64,000 nt of DNA from Sutcliffiella horikoshii (GCF_021991925.1 NZ_RXZI01000007.1:1-64000), one strand, 5' to 3'. Counted from the stretch's first letter, positions 53,307 through 62,824 are shown. A program made the numbers and translations. Notes: generated from the sequence alone by a model not told the origin.

Positions 53307-53344
53307 TAAAAAACCAGCGTTCCCTCTTTAGAGAAGTAACGCTG
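53307..53344 (-). terminator. Terminator of the phosphorylase/glycerate-kinase operon
   Basis: CAGCGTT/AACGCTG stem with further inner pairs, followed by TTTTTTATG on the minus strand. The CdaR gene therefore probably has its own transcript. Confidence 0.8.
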
Positions 53345-53356
53345 TCCACTTTAATA

Positions 53357-53932
53357 CTATCTAGCTAATGGTATTTTTTTCTCTTTTCCTGCCATAAGCG
53401 CCTGAATCATCGCATCCTTGATTCCAAGGTCGACCTTGCCGCTAGTTGCGTCGACTATTATGAGTTCAATCTGTGATTTACCTTGTACATACCCTATCCA
53501 GTACGGTACAAAGAGAAGGTTCGTTTCCGTAATGGTGACTTGAATATCTTTTCTCTTTTTCTCCCTTGTGAAAGCTTCCCAATAGATGGCATCTTCCGCC
53601 ACTTTCAGTTCTGGATCTCCAGATACATCAAGGAAAGTCATTTCATCTGCAGACACGTCTATTTCCTCTAATGCCGCAGTGGATGGAAGGATAGCTGTCA
53701 ACTGCTTTCCTGTTTCCACGGCAACCTTCCCACAAATTGGCTCTTTCATTTGCAGACTCGTGTATTCATAATCGTAGCACCAGTAGGGCAGATAGACCCT
53801 CTCCATGGAAGTTAACTTTTTTTTCGAGCTAACTACAGACTGCCACTTGGTGATCCAATTATTTTGATAAGATTGAATCGACTGTAATGCCTGTTTTTTT
53901 GATATTAATGATGGTAAAAAGAAAGAATTCAT
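53357..53932 (-). CDS. Hypothetical protein in the glucosylglycerate-type operon
   Basis: A 191-residue soluble protein not recognised. Aromatic-rich motifs: MERVYLPYWCYDYEYTSLQ (about 43) and LLFVPYWIGYVQGKSQIEL (about 143), the repeated LPYW/VPYW suggesting two related beta units. This pattern occurs in small conserved proteins that resemble parts of zinc-ribbon-associated membrane proteins. It lies 13 nt after the symporter gene. Function unknown. Confidence 0.7.
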   Translation of the reverse strand: MNSFFLPSLISKKQALQSIQSYQNNWITKWQSVVSSKKKLTSMERVYLPYWCYDYEYTSLQMKEPICGKVAVETGKQLTAILPSTAALEEIDVSADEMTFLDVSGDPELKVAEDAIYWEAFTREKKRKDIQVTITETNLLFVPYWIGYVQGKSQIELIIVDATSGKVDLGIKDAMIQALMAGKEKKIPLAR

Positions 53933-53945
53933 TGTCACTCACACC

Positions 53946-55571
53946 TTAGATAGATTGAATTGCATATAAGATTACTAGTGTCACGAAGAAATAAGCAATC
54001 ATGATATATGGCCATTTCTTCATCTGTTTTTCCCCTTCCGCTTCTTCAATTTCTTCAGCGGACTGCTGGCGTGCTGCCAACATTGCTTGTACTTTTTCAT
54101 CTTTCGTTTCAAATACTAGTCCATCTAGCTTTTCTTTCACTGGTGATTTCGTTAATAGACTTACCGCATAACCAACTGCAACCGCTACGACTGCACCTAC
54201 TACATTGTTATATAACCAGGAGATGCTTGCAAAAGTGGTTACAGCCCAAACCGCAGCCATCCCAGCGATGACACCGGCAAATGCACCGGTTCCGTTTGCA
54301 CGGCGAATGAAGATAGCTAAGATAAATACCCCTAGTAATGCTCCGTAAAAATAGGAACCGATCTTGTTAACGGTTTCAATGACAGGTCCAAGATTCCCTG
54401 CAAAGAAGGCAAAAATTGTCGCATAAATCCCCCAGAATACTGTTGCCCAACGAGAAGCCTTCAGGTAATGAGCTTCACTAGCATTCTTTTTGAAGAATTT
54501 CGCATAAAAATCACGTACAGTCACTGCAGATAGGGAGTTCAATGCCGAGTCCAGACTGGACATTGCTGCAGCAAATACCCCTGCAATAATCAGACCCGAA
54601 ATTCCAACCGGTAAATACTCCACTACAAACAATGGGAACAACTCGTTCAAGTTTTCAACATTTGGATCTCCTACATTTGCATAGAAAGCGAATAACAGAA
54701 TACCAATGAATAAGAATAATAGCATTTGCGGGAACATGAACAATCCGCTGATAATCAAGGACATCTTGCTTTCTTTTAATGATTTGCTCGTCAGGACGCG
54801 CTGGATCTGACTTTGGTCGGTACCGAAATAGGCAGCATGCATGAAGAATCCACCGATTATCCCTGCCCAGATGCTATATTCCACGGAGAGATCAAAGCGG
54901 AAATCCAAGGATTGCAATAGGCCTACATCAGAACCCATTGATAATGCACCAGCAAAGCCACCCGGCACATCACTTACAATGGTGAAAATGGCAAGCCCTG
55001 CTCCCAACCAAAGAACAAACATCTGTACCACGTCTGTCCAGATTACAGCAGAGATTCCACCAAGCACCGTGTAGGCTACTGCGATAAGCGCCATCAAAAT
55101 AATGGTAATGTTAACATCCCAGCCCGTGACAACGGATAATACCAATGCAGGAGCATAAAGCACTACTCCTGTTGCCAAGCCGCGTGCAACTAAAAATAAT
55201 CCTGCTGTTAGCGAACGGGTCTTCGTATCAAAACGCTTTTCCAAATACTCATAAGCTGTGTAAACCTCTGTACGATAAAAGAATGGAACAATCGTAACCA
55301 TTAAAAATGCCATAACAAGTGGAATATTTATGAATGTATTCATTCTCTCCAATCCACCGGAATATCCCCAACCAGGTGCTCCAATAAACGTGATCGCACT
55401 TGCTTGTGTAGCCATGACAGAAAGGCCTACTGCCCACCAAGGAATATTACGTCCACCTAGGAAGTAATCTTTGGTCGTCTTTTGATTTTTTCCAAAGAAT
55501 GCTCCAAAAGCAGCAATACCGATTACATAAATTATAAGAACAATAAAATCTATCGTAGTGAAACCATTCAT
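53946..55571 (-). CDS. Sodium:solute symporter (SSS family)
   Basis: A 541-residue transporter with 13-14 hydrophobic segments. SSS features: KDYFLGGRNIPWWAVGLSVMATQASAITFIGAPG (about 34-67, in part), TAYEYLEKRFD, GGISAVIWTDVVQMF (about 170-184) and a Na+-site region AAAMSSLDSALNSLSAV (about 332). It imports a solute with Na+. Its ATG overlaps the glycerate kinase stop (ATGA), so translation is coupled. The likely substrate is the glucoside cleaved by the neighbouring phosphorylase. Confidence 0.9.
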   Translation of the reverse strand: MNGFTTIDFIVLIIYVIGIAAFGAFFGKNQKTTKDYFLGGRNIPWWAVGLSVMATQASAITFIGAPGWGYSGGLERMNTFINIPLVMAFLMVTIVPFFYRTEVYTAYEYLEKRFDTKTRSLTAGLFLVARGLATGVVLYAPALVLSVVTGWDVNITIILMALIAVAYTVLGGISAVIWTDVVQMFVLWLGAGLAIFTIVSDVPGGFAGALSMGSDVGLLQSLDFRFDLSVEYSIWAGIIGGFFMHAAYFGTDQSQIQRVLTSKSLKESKMSLIISGLFMFPQMLLFLFIGILLFAFYANVGDPNVENLNELFPLFVVEYLPVGISGLIIAGVFAAAMSSLDSALNSLSAVTVRDFYAKFFKKNASEAHYLKASRWATVFWGIYATIFAFFAGNLGPVIETVNKIGSYFYGALLGVFILAIFIRRANGTGAFAGVIAGMAAVWAVTTFASISWLYNNVVGAVVAVAVGYAVSLLTKSPVKEKLDGLVFETKDEKVQAMLAARQQSAEEIEEAEGEKQMKKWPYIMIAYFFVTLVILYAIQSI

Positions 55572-56725
55572 TCTCCTCTTACCCCCTTCAGCTTTGTGCC
55601 GATATCTATAAGGTGTAACATTCTCTTCGTTGCTTCATATAACAAACTCTTTCCGGAAAGCATCGCCCCTTCAATGGTCATCGGGCCGTCCACAATGGAT
55701 AGGACTGCTTCTATTCCTTCTTGTTTCAACATGTCTGTATCTTCCCCAATGCCACCTGCAATGGCCACCACCGGAATTCCCTTTTCCTTGGCTATCCTAG
55801 AAAGACCCACCGGTACTTTACCAAGGATCGACTGCCCATCAATCTTGCCTTCTCCTGTGATGACAAGGTCAGTATCCGTTAAATGATTACGGAAATCGCT
55901 CATTTCCACGACAAGGTCGAGGCCGCTTTTAAACTCCACGTCCACCAAGGACTGAAGAATGAATCCTATCCCTCCTGCCGCGCCGCTTCCAGGCATAAGG
56001 GTGCAATCCTTGTTCGTCGCTTTTTTCATCACTTCTGCAAAAGAAGCCATACCAGCTTCGAATGCTTCAAGTTTGCTTGCCCTGATACCTTTTTGCGGAC
56101 CAAATACATATACTGCACCGTCAGGCCCAAGCAAGGGACTCGTAACATCTGAAGCGACAATTATTTTCACTTGTTGGAGCCTTGCATCTAAATTGCTTAT
56201 ATCTATGCCTTTGATTAAATTCAATTTTCCACGTACTCGCTCGATAGTCTTTCCTTCTACATCCATTGCTCTTAAGCCAAGTGCTTGGAAAAGTCCTACT
56301 CCACCATCCACCGTTGCACTTCCACCAAGGCCGATGATGATTTTTTCTGCACCTCTGTCTAGTGCATCCTTCACAAGCTGCCCCGTTCCGAAGGTCGAAG
56401 CCATCTCAGGATCGAGCTCCTCTTTCGTCAGTAAAGGAAGTCCTGATGCGGAAGCGGTTTCAATAATGGCCGTCTTTTCTATTGGAAGCCAACCATATCC
56501 TGCATTTATTTTTCTTCCTAAAGGATCTTCCACCTCACAAATGATTTCTACCCCGCCAAGGATATGTAGCATCGCTTGTACCGTTCCTTCTCCCCCGTCT
56601 GCCATCGGGATTTCGACTACCTCAATCGAGGCATCGAAATCCTGAATAGCTCGGGAGATGATGTGTGCCGCTTCCTTACTCTCTATCGAACCTTTAAAGG
56701 AATCTGGCGCAACAACAATCTTCAC
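55568..56725 (-). CDS. Glycerate kinase (GarK/GlxK type)
   Basis: A 385-residue type-I glycerate kinase: N-terminal KIVVAPDSFKGSIESKEAA (2-20), MADGGEGTVQA (about 42-52), IIGLGGSATVDGGVGLFQALG (about 130, given in part), PGSGAAGGIGF (about 247) and TGEGKIDGQS (about 288). It converts D-glycerate plus ATP to 2-phosphoglycerate, entering lower glycolysis. GTG start 56725 with GGGGGAG 7 nt upstream; the upstream TTG is too close. It follows the GH13 phosphorylase by 13 nt, an order that supports glucosylglycerate use. Confidence 0.93.
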   Translation of the reverse strand: MKIVVAPDSFKGSIESKEAAHIISRAIQDFDASIEVVEIPMADGGEGTVQAMLHILGGVEIICEVEDPLGRKINAGYGWLPIEKTAIIETASASGLPLLTKEELDPEMASTFGTGQLVKDALDRGAEKIIIGLGGSATVDGGVGLFQALGLRAMDVEGKTIERVRGKLNLIKGIDISNLDARLQQVKIIVASDVTSPLLGPDGAVYVFGPQKGIRASKLEAFEAGMASFAEVMKKATNKDCTLMPGSGAAGGIGFILQSLVDVEFKSGLDLVVEMSDFRNHLTDTDLVITGEGKIDGQSILGKVPVGLSRIAKEKGIPVVAIAGGIGEDTDMLKQEGIEAVLSIVDGPMTIEGAMLSGKSLLYEATKRMLHLIDIGTKLKGVRGE

Positions 56726-56738
56726 TCTCAATCTCCCC

Positions 56739-58478
56739 CTATCCTTTCAACCACATTACTTCATACGGCTGTAACGTAACAGACAACGCCTCGTCTGTAA
56801 TCTCCACTTCCTTTTTTGAAAATAGATCTGTATAGGTTTGTGCGTTTAATTCATATTTGTCTGCAAACAATTTGATCTCTTGCTTTTCATTGGATACGTT
56901 CACAAGTGTAACGACTTTCTCGTCCGTGTCCTTGTCCGTTCTTACCAATGCATACACTTGATTGCTTTCCAACACTACCTGCTGCGGGCTGTTTGGGTGG
57001 AACGCCTTTTCGTTGGTGCGCACATCCAGCATTTTTTTCATATTGGATAAGACTTCGTGTCTTAAAGAAGTTTCGTCCATCAGTTCCGCCTCTAATTGCT
57101 GACGATTTATCTTCTCACGGTTGATGGAACGGAAACGGCCAGTTTCCTCTACACCTTCCTGATAGTTGCGTGAACCTAGCAAACTATGCACATAAATTCC
57201 CGGCACCCCCGCCATCGCCAGTAGAATAGACTGTGCAGCAAGGAATCGCTTCACCTGCACGCTTTGGTCCTCATCAGGGTGGGAGAGAGCGTCAAAATAA
57301 TTAATGTTCAATTCATACGGACTCTTCGTCCCGTCTCCATTATCTTTATAAGAAACGTTCCCTCCATGCGCATGAACCTTCTCAATCATAAAGTCGACTT
57401 CTTCTTTTGAAAGAATGCCTTCCACCGGTCTCACACCAACACCATCATGAGAAGCAAGGAAGTTGAAGAAAGTCGTCTCTTCGGTCGTATCTTCCAACTT
57501 ACTTGCCCATTTTTGAAGGTGAGTCGCGTCCCCAGTCAGAAATGTGTTCAATGTCAATGGAGGCAATGGGAACTGATACACCATGCGCGCTTCATTGTAG
57601 CCGTTTCCAAAATAACTCACATTGTCCTTATGCGGTACATTCGTTTCGGTTATGAGAATTACTTCAGGTGCAACCGCATCGACCACATCCCTGTATGTTT
57701 GAATAATCTTATGCGTTTCCTCTAGATGGATACAAGTCGTCCCCATCTCCTTCCACATGAACCCAATCGCATCCAGACGAATCATCTTTGCACCTTTACT
57801 GATATAGAAAAGAAGAAGTTCTGCAATCTGTAAAAATAAATCAGGGTTACGGTAGTTTAAATCAATTTGATCCTCACTGAATGTTGTCCAAATATGCTTA
57901 GGTCCATTTACCGTTTCGAATTCTGTTAATAACGGCAGCGCTCTCGGACGGGTCACTTTGCTATAGTCTAGGGATGGGTCTGCTTCCACGAAGTACTCTT
58001 TGTATTTTTCGTTACCTTTTAAGTACTCTTGGAACCATTCTGATTTTGCGGAAATATGGTTGATGACTCCGTCAAACATCAAATCATAGCTACCCGATAA
58101 AGACTTAATGTCTTCCCAGTTCCCTAAGTCCTTGTTCACCTCATAATAGTCGATGACAGAAAAACCATCGTCCGAGCTATAAGGGTAGAATGGCAAAATG
58201 TGAACGCCAGATAATTTGTCACCGATGTTTTCGTTCAGAAACTCGTGTAAGCTCTGAAGTGGTGCCTTGCCTTCTTCCTTAATGGAATCACCATATGTGA
58301 TAAGAACCGCATCTTTTTCAGTTACAAACTCTTTTGGTTTGCTTGGTGTTGCTAGTTTTGTGCTGTATTGATTCATTAGGTTCGTTAATTTATCTTGTAA
58401 GTAAGCTGCTGTCTCTTTTCCGTACACAAACTCGAGCTTACTAATCATTTCTTCCGTTACTTGTTGTTGGTTAATCAA
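56739..58478 (-). CDS. GH13_18 sugar phosphorylase, probable glucosylglycerate phosphorylase
   Basis: A 579-residue alpha-amylase-fold enzyme of the sucrose-phosphorylase subfamily. Markers are GVHILPFYPYSSDDGFSVIDY (about 94, in part), the nucleophile Asp in KMIRLDAIGFMWKE (about 235), the acid/base Glu in VILITETNVPH (about 277) and FFNFLASHDGVGVRP (about 340). Members phosphorolyse alpha-glucosides to glucose-1-phosphate plus an acceptor. The adjacent glycerate kinase implies glycerate as that acceptor, as in E. coli YcjM-type glucosylglycerate phosphorylases; sucrose phosphorylase is the alternative. A cre-like site lies 54 nt upstream. Confidence 0.85.
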   Translation of the reverse strand: MINQQQVTEEMISKLEFVYGKETAAYLQDKLTNLMNQYSTKLATPSKPKEFVTEKDAVLITYGDSIKEEGKAPLQSLHEFLNENIGDKLSGVHILPFYPYSSDDGFSVIDYYEVNKDLGNWEDIKSLSGSYDLMFDGVINHISAKSEWFQEYLKGNEKYKEYFVEADPSLDYSKVTRPRALPLLTEFETVNGPKHIWTTFSEDQIDLNYRNPDLFLQIAELLLFYISKGAKMIRLDAIGFMWKEMGTTCIHLEETHKIIQTYRDVVDAVAPEVILITETNVPHKDNVSYFGNGYNEARMVYQFPLPPLTLNTFLTGDATHLQKWASKLEDTTEETTFFNFLASHDGVGVRPVEGILSKEEVDFMIEKVHAHGGNVSYKDNGDGTKSPYELNINYFDALSHPDEDQSVQVKRFLAAQSILLAMAGVPGIYVHSLLGSRNYQEGVEETGRFRSINREKINRQQLEAELMDETSLRHEVLSNMKKMLDVRTNEKAFHPNSPQQVVLESNQVYALVRTDKDTDEKVVTLVNVSNEKQEIKLFADKYELNAQTYTDLFSKKEVEITDEALSVTLQPYEVMWLKG

Positions 58479-58531
58479 AAGGATTCCCTCCTGGTTGTTA
58501 GTTGTTTCTTAACATTTATGCTACACGTTAG

Positions 58532-58545
58532 GAAAAACGCTTACA
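58532..58545 (-). promoter_or_regulatory. Candidate cre site (CcpA), phosphorylase operon
   Basis: Minus-strand TGTAAGCGTTTTTC fits the left half of the cre consensus TGNAANCGNWNNCW exactly and mismatches at two right-half positions. Location between likely promoter and start codon suits catabolite repression. Moderate match only. Confidence 0.45.
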
Positions 58546-58657
58546 ATGTTATGCGAGACAAATATATAGTGTTTATTTACGTATTAAATGTTACAAAATA
58601 CAATTCAGTTTCATACTAAGTATCTTATCATTATGAAGTTTCACTGAAAAATTGGGG

Positions 58658-58762
58658 ATTGTAACAATTTTTAGGGGTATTGTGACTTTTTCAGGAGTTA
58701 TTGTGACATTTCCATTGATGATTGTGACTTTTTCAGGAGTTATTGTGACTTTTCGCTCTCAG
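58658..58762. repeat. Phased 21-nt degenerate repeat array, family C
   Basis: ATTGTGAC (first copy ATTGTAAC) starts at 58658, 58679, 58700, 58721 and 58742: five units, exact 21-nt steps. Two units share ATTGTGACTTTTTCAGGAG plus TT. It lies in the 353-nt gene-free space between the phosphorylase promoter and the ptsG terminator. The apparent ORF over it just reflects the 7-codon period. Confidence 0.88.
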
Positions 58763-58778
58763 TCACCTTTAAAGTATG

Positions 58779-58814
58779 AAAAAACCGCCCAGCGCACTTA
58801 TGCGCCAAGCGGTT
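58779..58814 (-). terminator. Terminator of ptsG
   Basis: AACCGCCCAGCGCA / TGCGCCAAGCGGTT stem, followed by TTTTTTC on the minus strand. Confidence 0.85.
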
Positions 58815-58831
58815 CATTCTCAATCAAACAT

Positions 58832-60874
58832 CTATCGAATCTCTACGCGACCCTTCTCCCCAACGCTTACACTACCATCCTTAATCTCAACCGCTTCTCC
58901 AGCAGCCAAGTTTGTAAAGATGATTGGTGTGATGATGGATGTCGCTTCTTCTGATACAATGCGAAGGTCTACGTTCAGTAACGCTTGTCCTTGCTCGACA
59001 GTGTCGCCTTGTTCTACTAAGCTTTCAAAACCTTTTCCTTTTAGGTTAACTGTGTCGATTCCGACATGCACAAGGACTTCACGGCCTTCAGCCGTTTCGA
59101 TACCGATCGCATGTTTTGTCGGGAACAAATTCACAATTTTCCCTGCAACAGGTGATACCACTTTGCCTTCCGTTGGTTCAATGGCAAAACCGTCACCCAT
59201 CATTTTTTGAGAGAAAATTTTATCAGGAACTTCAGTAATAGATAGTAGTTTACCAGTCATCGGCATAACTACGTCAAACTCAGCTGAAGTCGAAGCAACT
59301 ACAGCTCCCGCATCCTCATCAACAGTCTCTGATGTTGCCGCCACTTCTTGCTTCACTGGTGTTTTTCCACTCAAGATATCTTGGATCTGTCCTTTGATCG
59401 TTTCAGAACGAGGACCAAAGATCGCTTGGATATTACGGTCAATTTGCATAACGCCTGCTGCACCTAATTTTTTCAAACGTTCTTTATCTACTTGCTCCAC
59501 ATCTTTCACACTTACACGAAGACGAGTGATACAAGCGTCAAGGTTTGTAAGGTTTTCTCTTCCGCCAAGTGCTTCTAGTACTCCGAATGGCAGTTCATCA
59601 ACGGAACCCGAAGTAGATTCAGCATCCTCTGTTTTTTCCTCACGACCTGGAGTCATTAGGTTAAACTTCTTAATGGCAAAACGGAAACCGAAGTAATAGA
59701 TAACCGAGAATACTAGACCAACAGGAATCACCAACCACCAAGCTGTCGCATGTGGAAGGATACCAAATAGAATATAGTCAATGACACCACCGGAGAACGT
59801 CATCCCGATTTTCACATCTAAAATATGCATGACCATGAAGGAAAGTCCTGCAAACACAGCATGGATTGCGAATAATACTGGTGCTACGAATAAGAAACTG
59901 AACTCAAGTGGTTCTGTGATACCTGTCAAGAAAGATGTCAACGCAGCAGAACCCATGATACCCGCAACATATTTCTTGTTTTCAGGACGTGCACAGTGAT
60001 AGATTGCTAGAGCCGCTGCCGGAAGACCAAACATCATGAATGGGAATTTACCAGTCATGAATGTACCTGCTGTAAGCTCGGCACCGTCTTTCACCTGCTC
60101 CATGAAAATACGTTGGTCCCCGCGAACCAATTCTCCCGCTGCATTTGTGTAAGAACCGAATTCAAACCAGAATGGAGAATAGAAAATATGATGCAAACCA
60201 AATGGAATCAATCCACGTTCAATGACACCGAAAATAAATGCTGCCAATGTACGGTTGGATTCTGTCATAAAATAAGAGAATGTATTTAATCCTTCTTGCG
60301 CGAATGGCCAGATAAAGTTCATGACCACCCCAAGTACAAGTGCCGAAGCTGCCGTTACAATTGGAACGAAACGCTTACCGGCAAAGAATCCTAGGTAAGA
60401 TGGCAATTCGATATTGTAAAACTTGTTGTACATATAGGCACCGAGCACTCCAGCTATGATACCGCCGAATACCCCGGTTTGAAGGGTTGGGATTCCTAAA
60501 ACATTAGCGAGTGCAGGGTCAGATCCGACCTGGTCAGCGGTAACCCCACTGATGACACTCATCGTAACGTTCATAATTAAGTAACCGATCATCGCTGCAA
60601 GACCGGCAACCCCGTCCCCTCCAGCAAGTCCAATGGCTACCCCGATGGCAAAGAGTAATGGCAGGTTGGAGAATACGATGCTTCCCGCCTGTTCCATGAT
60701 TTGTGCCAGTAGCACGAGTGAGTCTGCCTCTAGAAAGCCGAGGCGGCTAGTTAAGTTCGGGTTTTGCATGGCATTACCGAATGCAAGCAGGATCCCTGCT
60801 GCCGGAAGCAATGCGACAGGAAGCATGAGGGCTTTCCCGATACGTTGCAATAAACCGAATGATTTCTTGAACAT
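58832..60874 (-). CDS. ptsG: PTS glucose transporter, EIICBA (PtsG)
   Basis: A 680-residue fused permease. The EIIC domain (about 1-430) has [21 protein letters not shown] at the start and [20 protein letters not shown] (about 220). The EIIB domain (about 445-525) has its phospho-Cys in [13 protein letters not shown]. The EIIA domain (about 545-680) has [23 protein letters not shown] containing the active His. It imports and phosphorylates glucose. Glucose rather than N-acetylglucosamine specificity is supported by glcT and the GlcT-type RAT upstream. AGGAGG before the ATG. Confidence 0.93.
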   Translation of the reverse strand: MFKKSFGLLQRIGKALMLPVALLPAAGILLAFGNAMQNPNLTSRLGFLEADSLVLLAQIMEQAGSIVFSNLPLLFAIGVAIGLAGGDGVAGLAAMIGYLIMNVTMSVISGVTADQVGSDPALANVLGIPTLQTGVFGGIIAGVLGAYMYNKFYNIELPSYLGFFAGKRFVPIVTAASALVLGVVMNFIWPFAQEGLNTFSYFMTESNRTLAAFIFGVIERGLIPFGLHHIFYSPFWFEFGSYTNAAGELVRGDQRIFMEQVKDGAELTAGTFMTGKFPFMMFGLPAAALAIYHCARPENKKYVAGIMGSAALTSFLTGITEPLEFSFLFVAPVLFAIHAVFAGLSFMVMHILDVKIGMTFSGGVIDYILFGILPHATAWWLVIPVGLVFSVIYYFGFRFAIKKFNLMTPGREEKTEDAESTSGSVDELPFGVLEALGGRENLTNLDACITRLRVSVKDVEQVDKERLKKLGAAGVMQIDRNIQAIFGPRSETIKGQIQDILSGKTPVKQEVAATSETVDEDAGAVVASTSAEFDVVMPMTGKLLSITEVPDKIFSQKMMGDGFAIEPTEGKVVSPVAGKIVNLFPTKHAIGIETAEGREVLVHVGIDTVNLKGKGFESLVEQGDTVEQGQALLNVDLRIVSEEATSIITPIIFTNLAAGEAVEIKDGSVSVGEKGRVEIR

Positions 60875-60964
60875 TTGTTGTTCCTCCTAGGTATTTTTAT
60901 ATGCGTTTGTAGAACTTACGAAGAACACCCTCTTAACTCCCTGTTGATTTTCGTTCCGGGTGTT

Positions 60965-61062
60965 CGCTTTCAGCGGGGCGGTGCTTGAGCCTCCTCGCTT
61001 TGCTGCGGGGTCTCAAGTCTACCGCTACCTCCCGCCGGAGTCTCACACCTGCACTGCAATCT
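60965..61062. repeat. Dispersed Bacillaceae repeat within the ptsG leader
   Basis: TTCGCTTTCAGCGGGGCGGTG, TTGAGCCTCCTCGCTTTGC, a TGCGGGGTCTCAAG block and CGCCGGAGTCTCACACCTGC match the copies at 24062 and 1. It lies between the RAT/terminator and the ptsG start, so it is transcribed in every full-length ptsG mRNA. Confidence 0.8.
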
Positions 61063-61082
61063 AAAGGGGAAATTCGTTCACA

Positions 61083-61201
61083 AAACAACAAAAAGGCATG
61101 AGTCAAAAGAAAAGGTACACAAAGGAAAGGTAGATAGACTTCTACCGTGTTTCTTCGTTTACGCTTTCTTCCGCTCATGCCTGCATGACCAGTAACACGT
61201 G
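61083..61201 (-). promoter_or_regulatory. GlcT-dependent RAT and terminator of ptsG
   Basis: On the minus strand, CACGTGTTACTGGTCATGC followed by AGGCATGAGC (61201-61172) matches the ribonucleic antiterminator of Bacillus ptsG. Its 3' part AGGCATGAG (61182-61174) also pairs with CTCATGCCT (61102-61094), a terminator followed by TTTTGTTGTTTTG. GlcT binding to the RAT would prevent termination when glucose is present. Confidence 0.88.
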
Positions 61202-61221
61202 AAAAAAGTGTTCTAGATTAT

Positions 61222-62052
61222 TTATTGTTTTGCAAGCCTTTGCAAATGTAGGGTCAGGTATACTGCCTCCGCATCTGGGACTGGCTTGTGTAAGTTCTGT
61301 TGCATAATCTTAATCAATTTCCATGCTAGATTGTAGCATACAGGATATTCAGCTTGCAACACTTTTGCGAGCGCTTCCTGATTTTCGGGACGGTTCTCGT
61401 CTTTTTGTACCCTTTCAATGGAGGCATGAAAATGTCGAATCAGTCTAAGATAGTTGACATCCGTCCGGTCAACGGAAATTTTCAGCGATTCCTCAATGAC
61501 ATCCACCATTCTACTGATTAGCTGGGTATGCTTGTTAACCTCAGACAATTCACGGTTCGTCAAGGCACTGTGAATGTGCAAGGTAATGAAACCTACTTCT
61601 CCCACTGGAACAGAGATCCCTAGTTTTTCATTCAACCACTCCACAATCTCGAGTGCCACTGTATATTCTTTCGGATAAGCGAGCTCCGTCTCCGTAAGAA
61701 ATGGGTTTTTTATATCAAGTCCCTGTTGAATTCTTTTCACGGCAAAATAAAGATGGTCCGTCAAGCCGACATGGATATGTTCATTCAACCGGACCTCAAA
61801 ACGTTTTTCAATCCGCTCTATACATTCATTCATCAAACCGATGAACGACTCATCGACATAATCAAGTAACTGCTTATATTGTTGTTGCTCTTCCTGGCCG
61901 CGAAGCACAAAAAACTTCTCAGCGCTCTCAACAGAAATATCCTCTCCAGTACGTTTTCCAAAACCGATTCCTTTTCCTGTCAGGATCACTTCATTGTACT
62001 CCGGGTGGGCAGCAATCAACACATTATTATTCAAGACTTTCTTCACACGCAT
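61222..62052 (-). CDS. glcT: Antiterminator GlcT (BglG family)
   Basis: A 276-residue protein. The RNA-binding CAT domain (about 1-56: KVLNNNVLIAAHPEYNEVILTG, KGIGFGKRTGEDI) precedes PRD1 (about 70-165, His in LTDHLYFAVKRI) and PRD2 (about 175-276, FITLHIHSA; RLIRHFHASIERV; YLTLHLQRLA). PtsG phosphorylates PRDs to switch activity. It stabilises the RAT before ptsG. ATG 62052 (MRVKKVL) with GGAGG 7 nt upstream. Confidence 0.93.
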   Translation of the reverse strand: MRVKKVLNNNVLIAAHPEYNEVILTGKGIGFGKRTGEDISVESAEKFFVLRGQEEQQQYKQLLDYVDESFIGLMNECIERIEKRFEVRLNEHIHVGLTDHLYFAVKRIQQGLDIKNPFLTETELAYPKEYTVALEIVEWLNEKLGISVPVGEVGFITLHIHSALTNRELSEVNKHTQLISRMVDVIEESLKISVDRTDVNYLRLIRHFHASIERVQKDENRPENQEALAKVLQAEYPVCYNLAWKLIKIMQQNLHKPVPDAEAVYLTLHLQRLAKQ

Positions 62053-62269
62053 AGCCATTCCTCCGGTGTATCTAAAACTGCAATATATACTAAAGTACGC
62101 TACGGCGGGGGCAGAGTCAAGCGAGCAAATTTTCCAAATGGTTCTTTCTTGATAAACATTGATCTAAATCTCATTTTCCAACGTTAGGAAAGGAAGAACG
62201 CTTTATTTCTTCTTTTAAATAGGCAATTAAAGATATAATAAAATAATCACATAAAAAAGGAGAAACCCT

Positions 62270-62824
62270 ATGCAGAATAAGGACTCTCTTCTGTATGAGC
62301 GGATAAGGCAAAAAGATAAGGCCGCTCTGGAAGAATTGTACGATCGGTACGAAAAAATCTTGTATTCTTTTTTATTGAAAATCACCAATGACCATGACAT
62401 AACCGAAGAAGCAATGCAGGATGTATTTATTAAGATTTGGCAGGGAACAGGGATGTATGACGAGTCAAAAGGCAAGTTTCGATCATGGCTGTTCACCATC
62501 GCCCGTAATAAAGCCTTGGATATTATTCGCAAGCAGCAACGAACACAAAGTGCCCCGATAGAGGATGTCGAACCGTTCCTTTCATCTTCAGATTCCACCG
62601 AAAAAGAGACAGAGTGGAAGGAAGAACAGAGAGTCGTCAGAGATGCGGTTTCCACCCTATCCGAAGACCAGCGGAGGATGGTCCATTATATGTACTTCAA
62701 AGGATATACCCAGCAGAAAATCGCTGAACTGACCGGGATACCGCTCGGAACCGTTAAAGGAAGGATAAGACTGGCACTAAAAAAACTGAAACCGTTGCTT
62801 GCAGATAGGAGGGGGAGTATATGA
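62270..62824 (+). CDS. ECF-type RNA polymerase sigma factor
   Basis: A 184-residue sigma-70 family factor: region 2 (YDRYEKILYSFLLKITND; EEAMQDVFIKIWQG; FRSWLFTIARNKALDIIRK, about 20-90) and region 4 (LSEDQRRMVHYMYFKGYTQQKIAELTGIPLGTVKGRIRLALKKL, about 125-170, in blocks). It resembles SigK-type ECFs paired with RskA anti-sigmas. Its stop overlaps the anti-sigma start (ATGA). AAAGGAG 8 nt before the ATG. Target promoters unknown. Confidence 0.93.
   Translation: MQNKDSLLYERIRQKDKAALEELYDRYEKILYSFLLKITNDHDITEEAMQDVFIKIWQGTGMYDESKGKFRSWLFTIARNKALDIIRKQQRTQSAPIEDVEPFLSSSDSTEKETEWKEEQRVVRDAVSTLSEDQRRMVHYMYFKGYTQQKIAELTGIPLGTVKGRIRLALKKLKPLLADRRGSI

Noticed and set aside
55959-56645. 228-codon plus-strand ORF
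   Set aside because: Antisense shadow of the glycerate kinase gene, low-complexity S/P-rich protein, no ribosome site.
58652-58954. ORF with IVTF repeats
   Set aside because: The repeats arise from the 21-nt array, and the ORF runs into the antisense of ptsG. No ribosome site.
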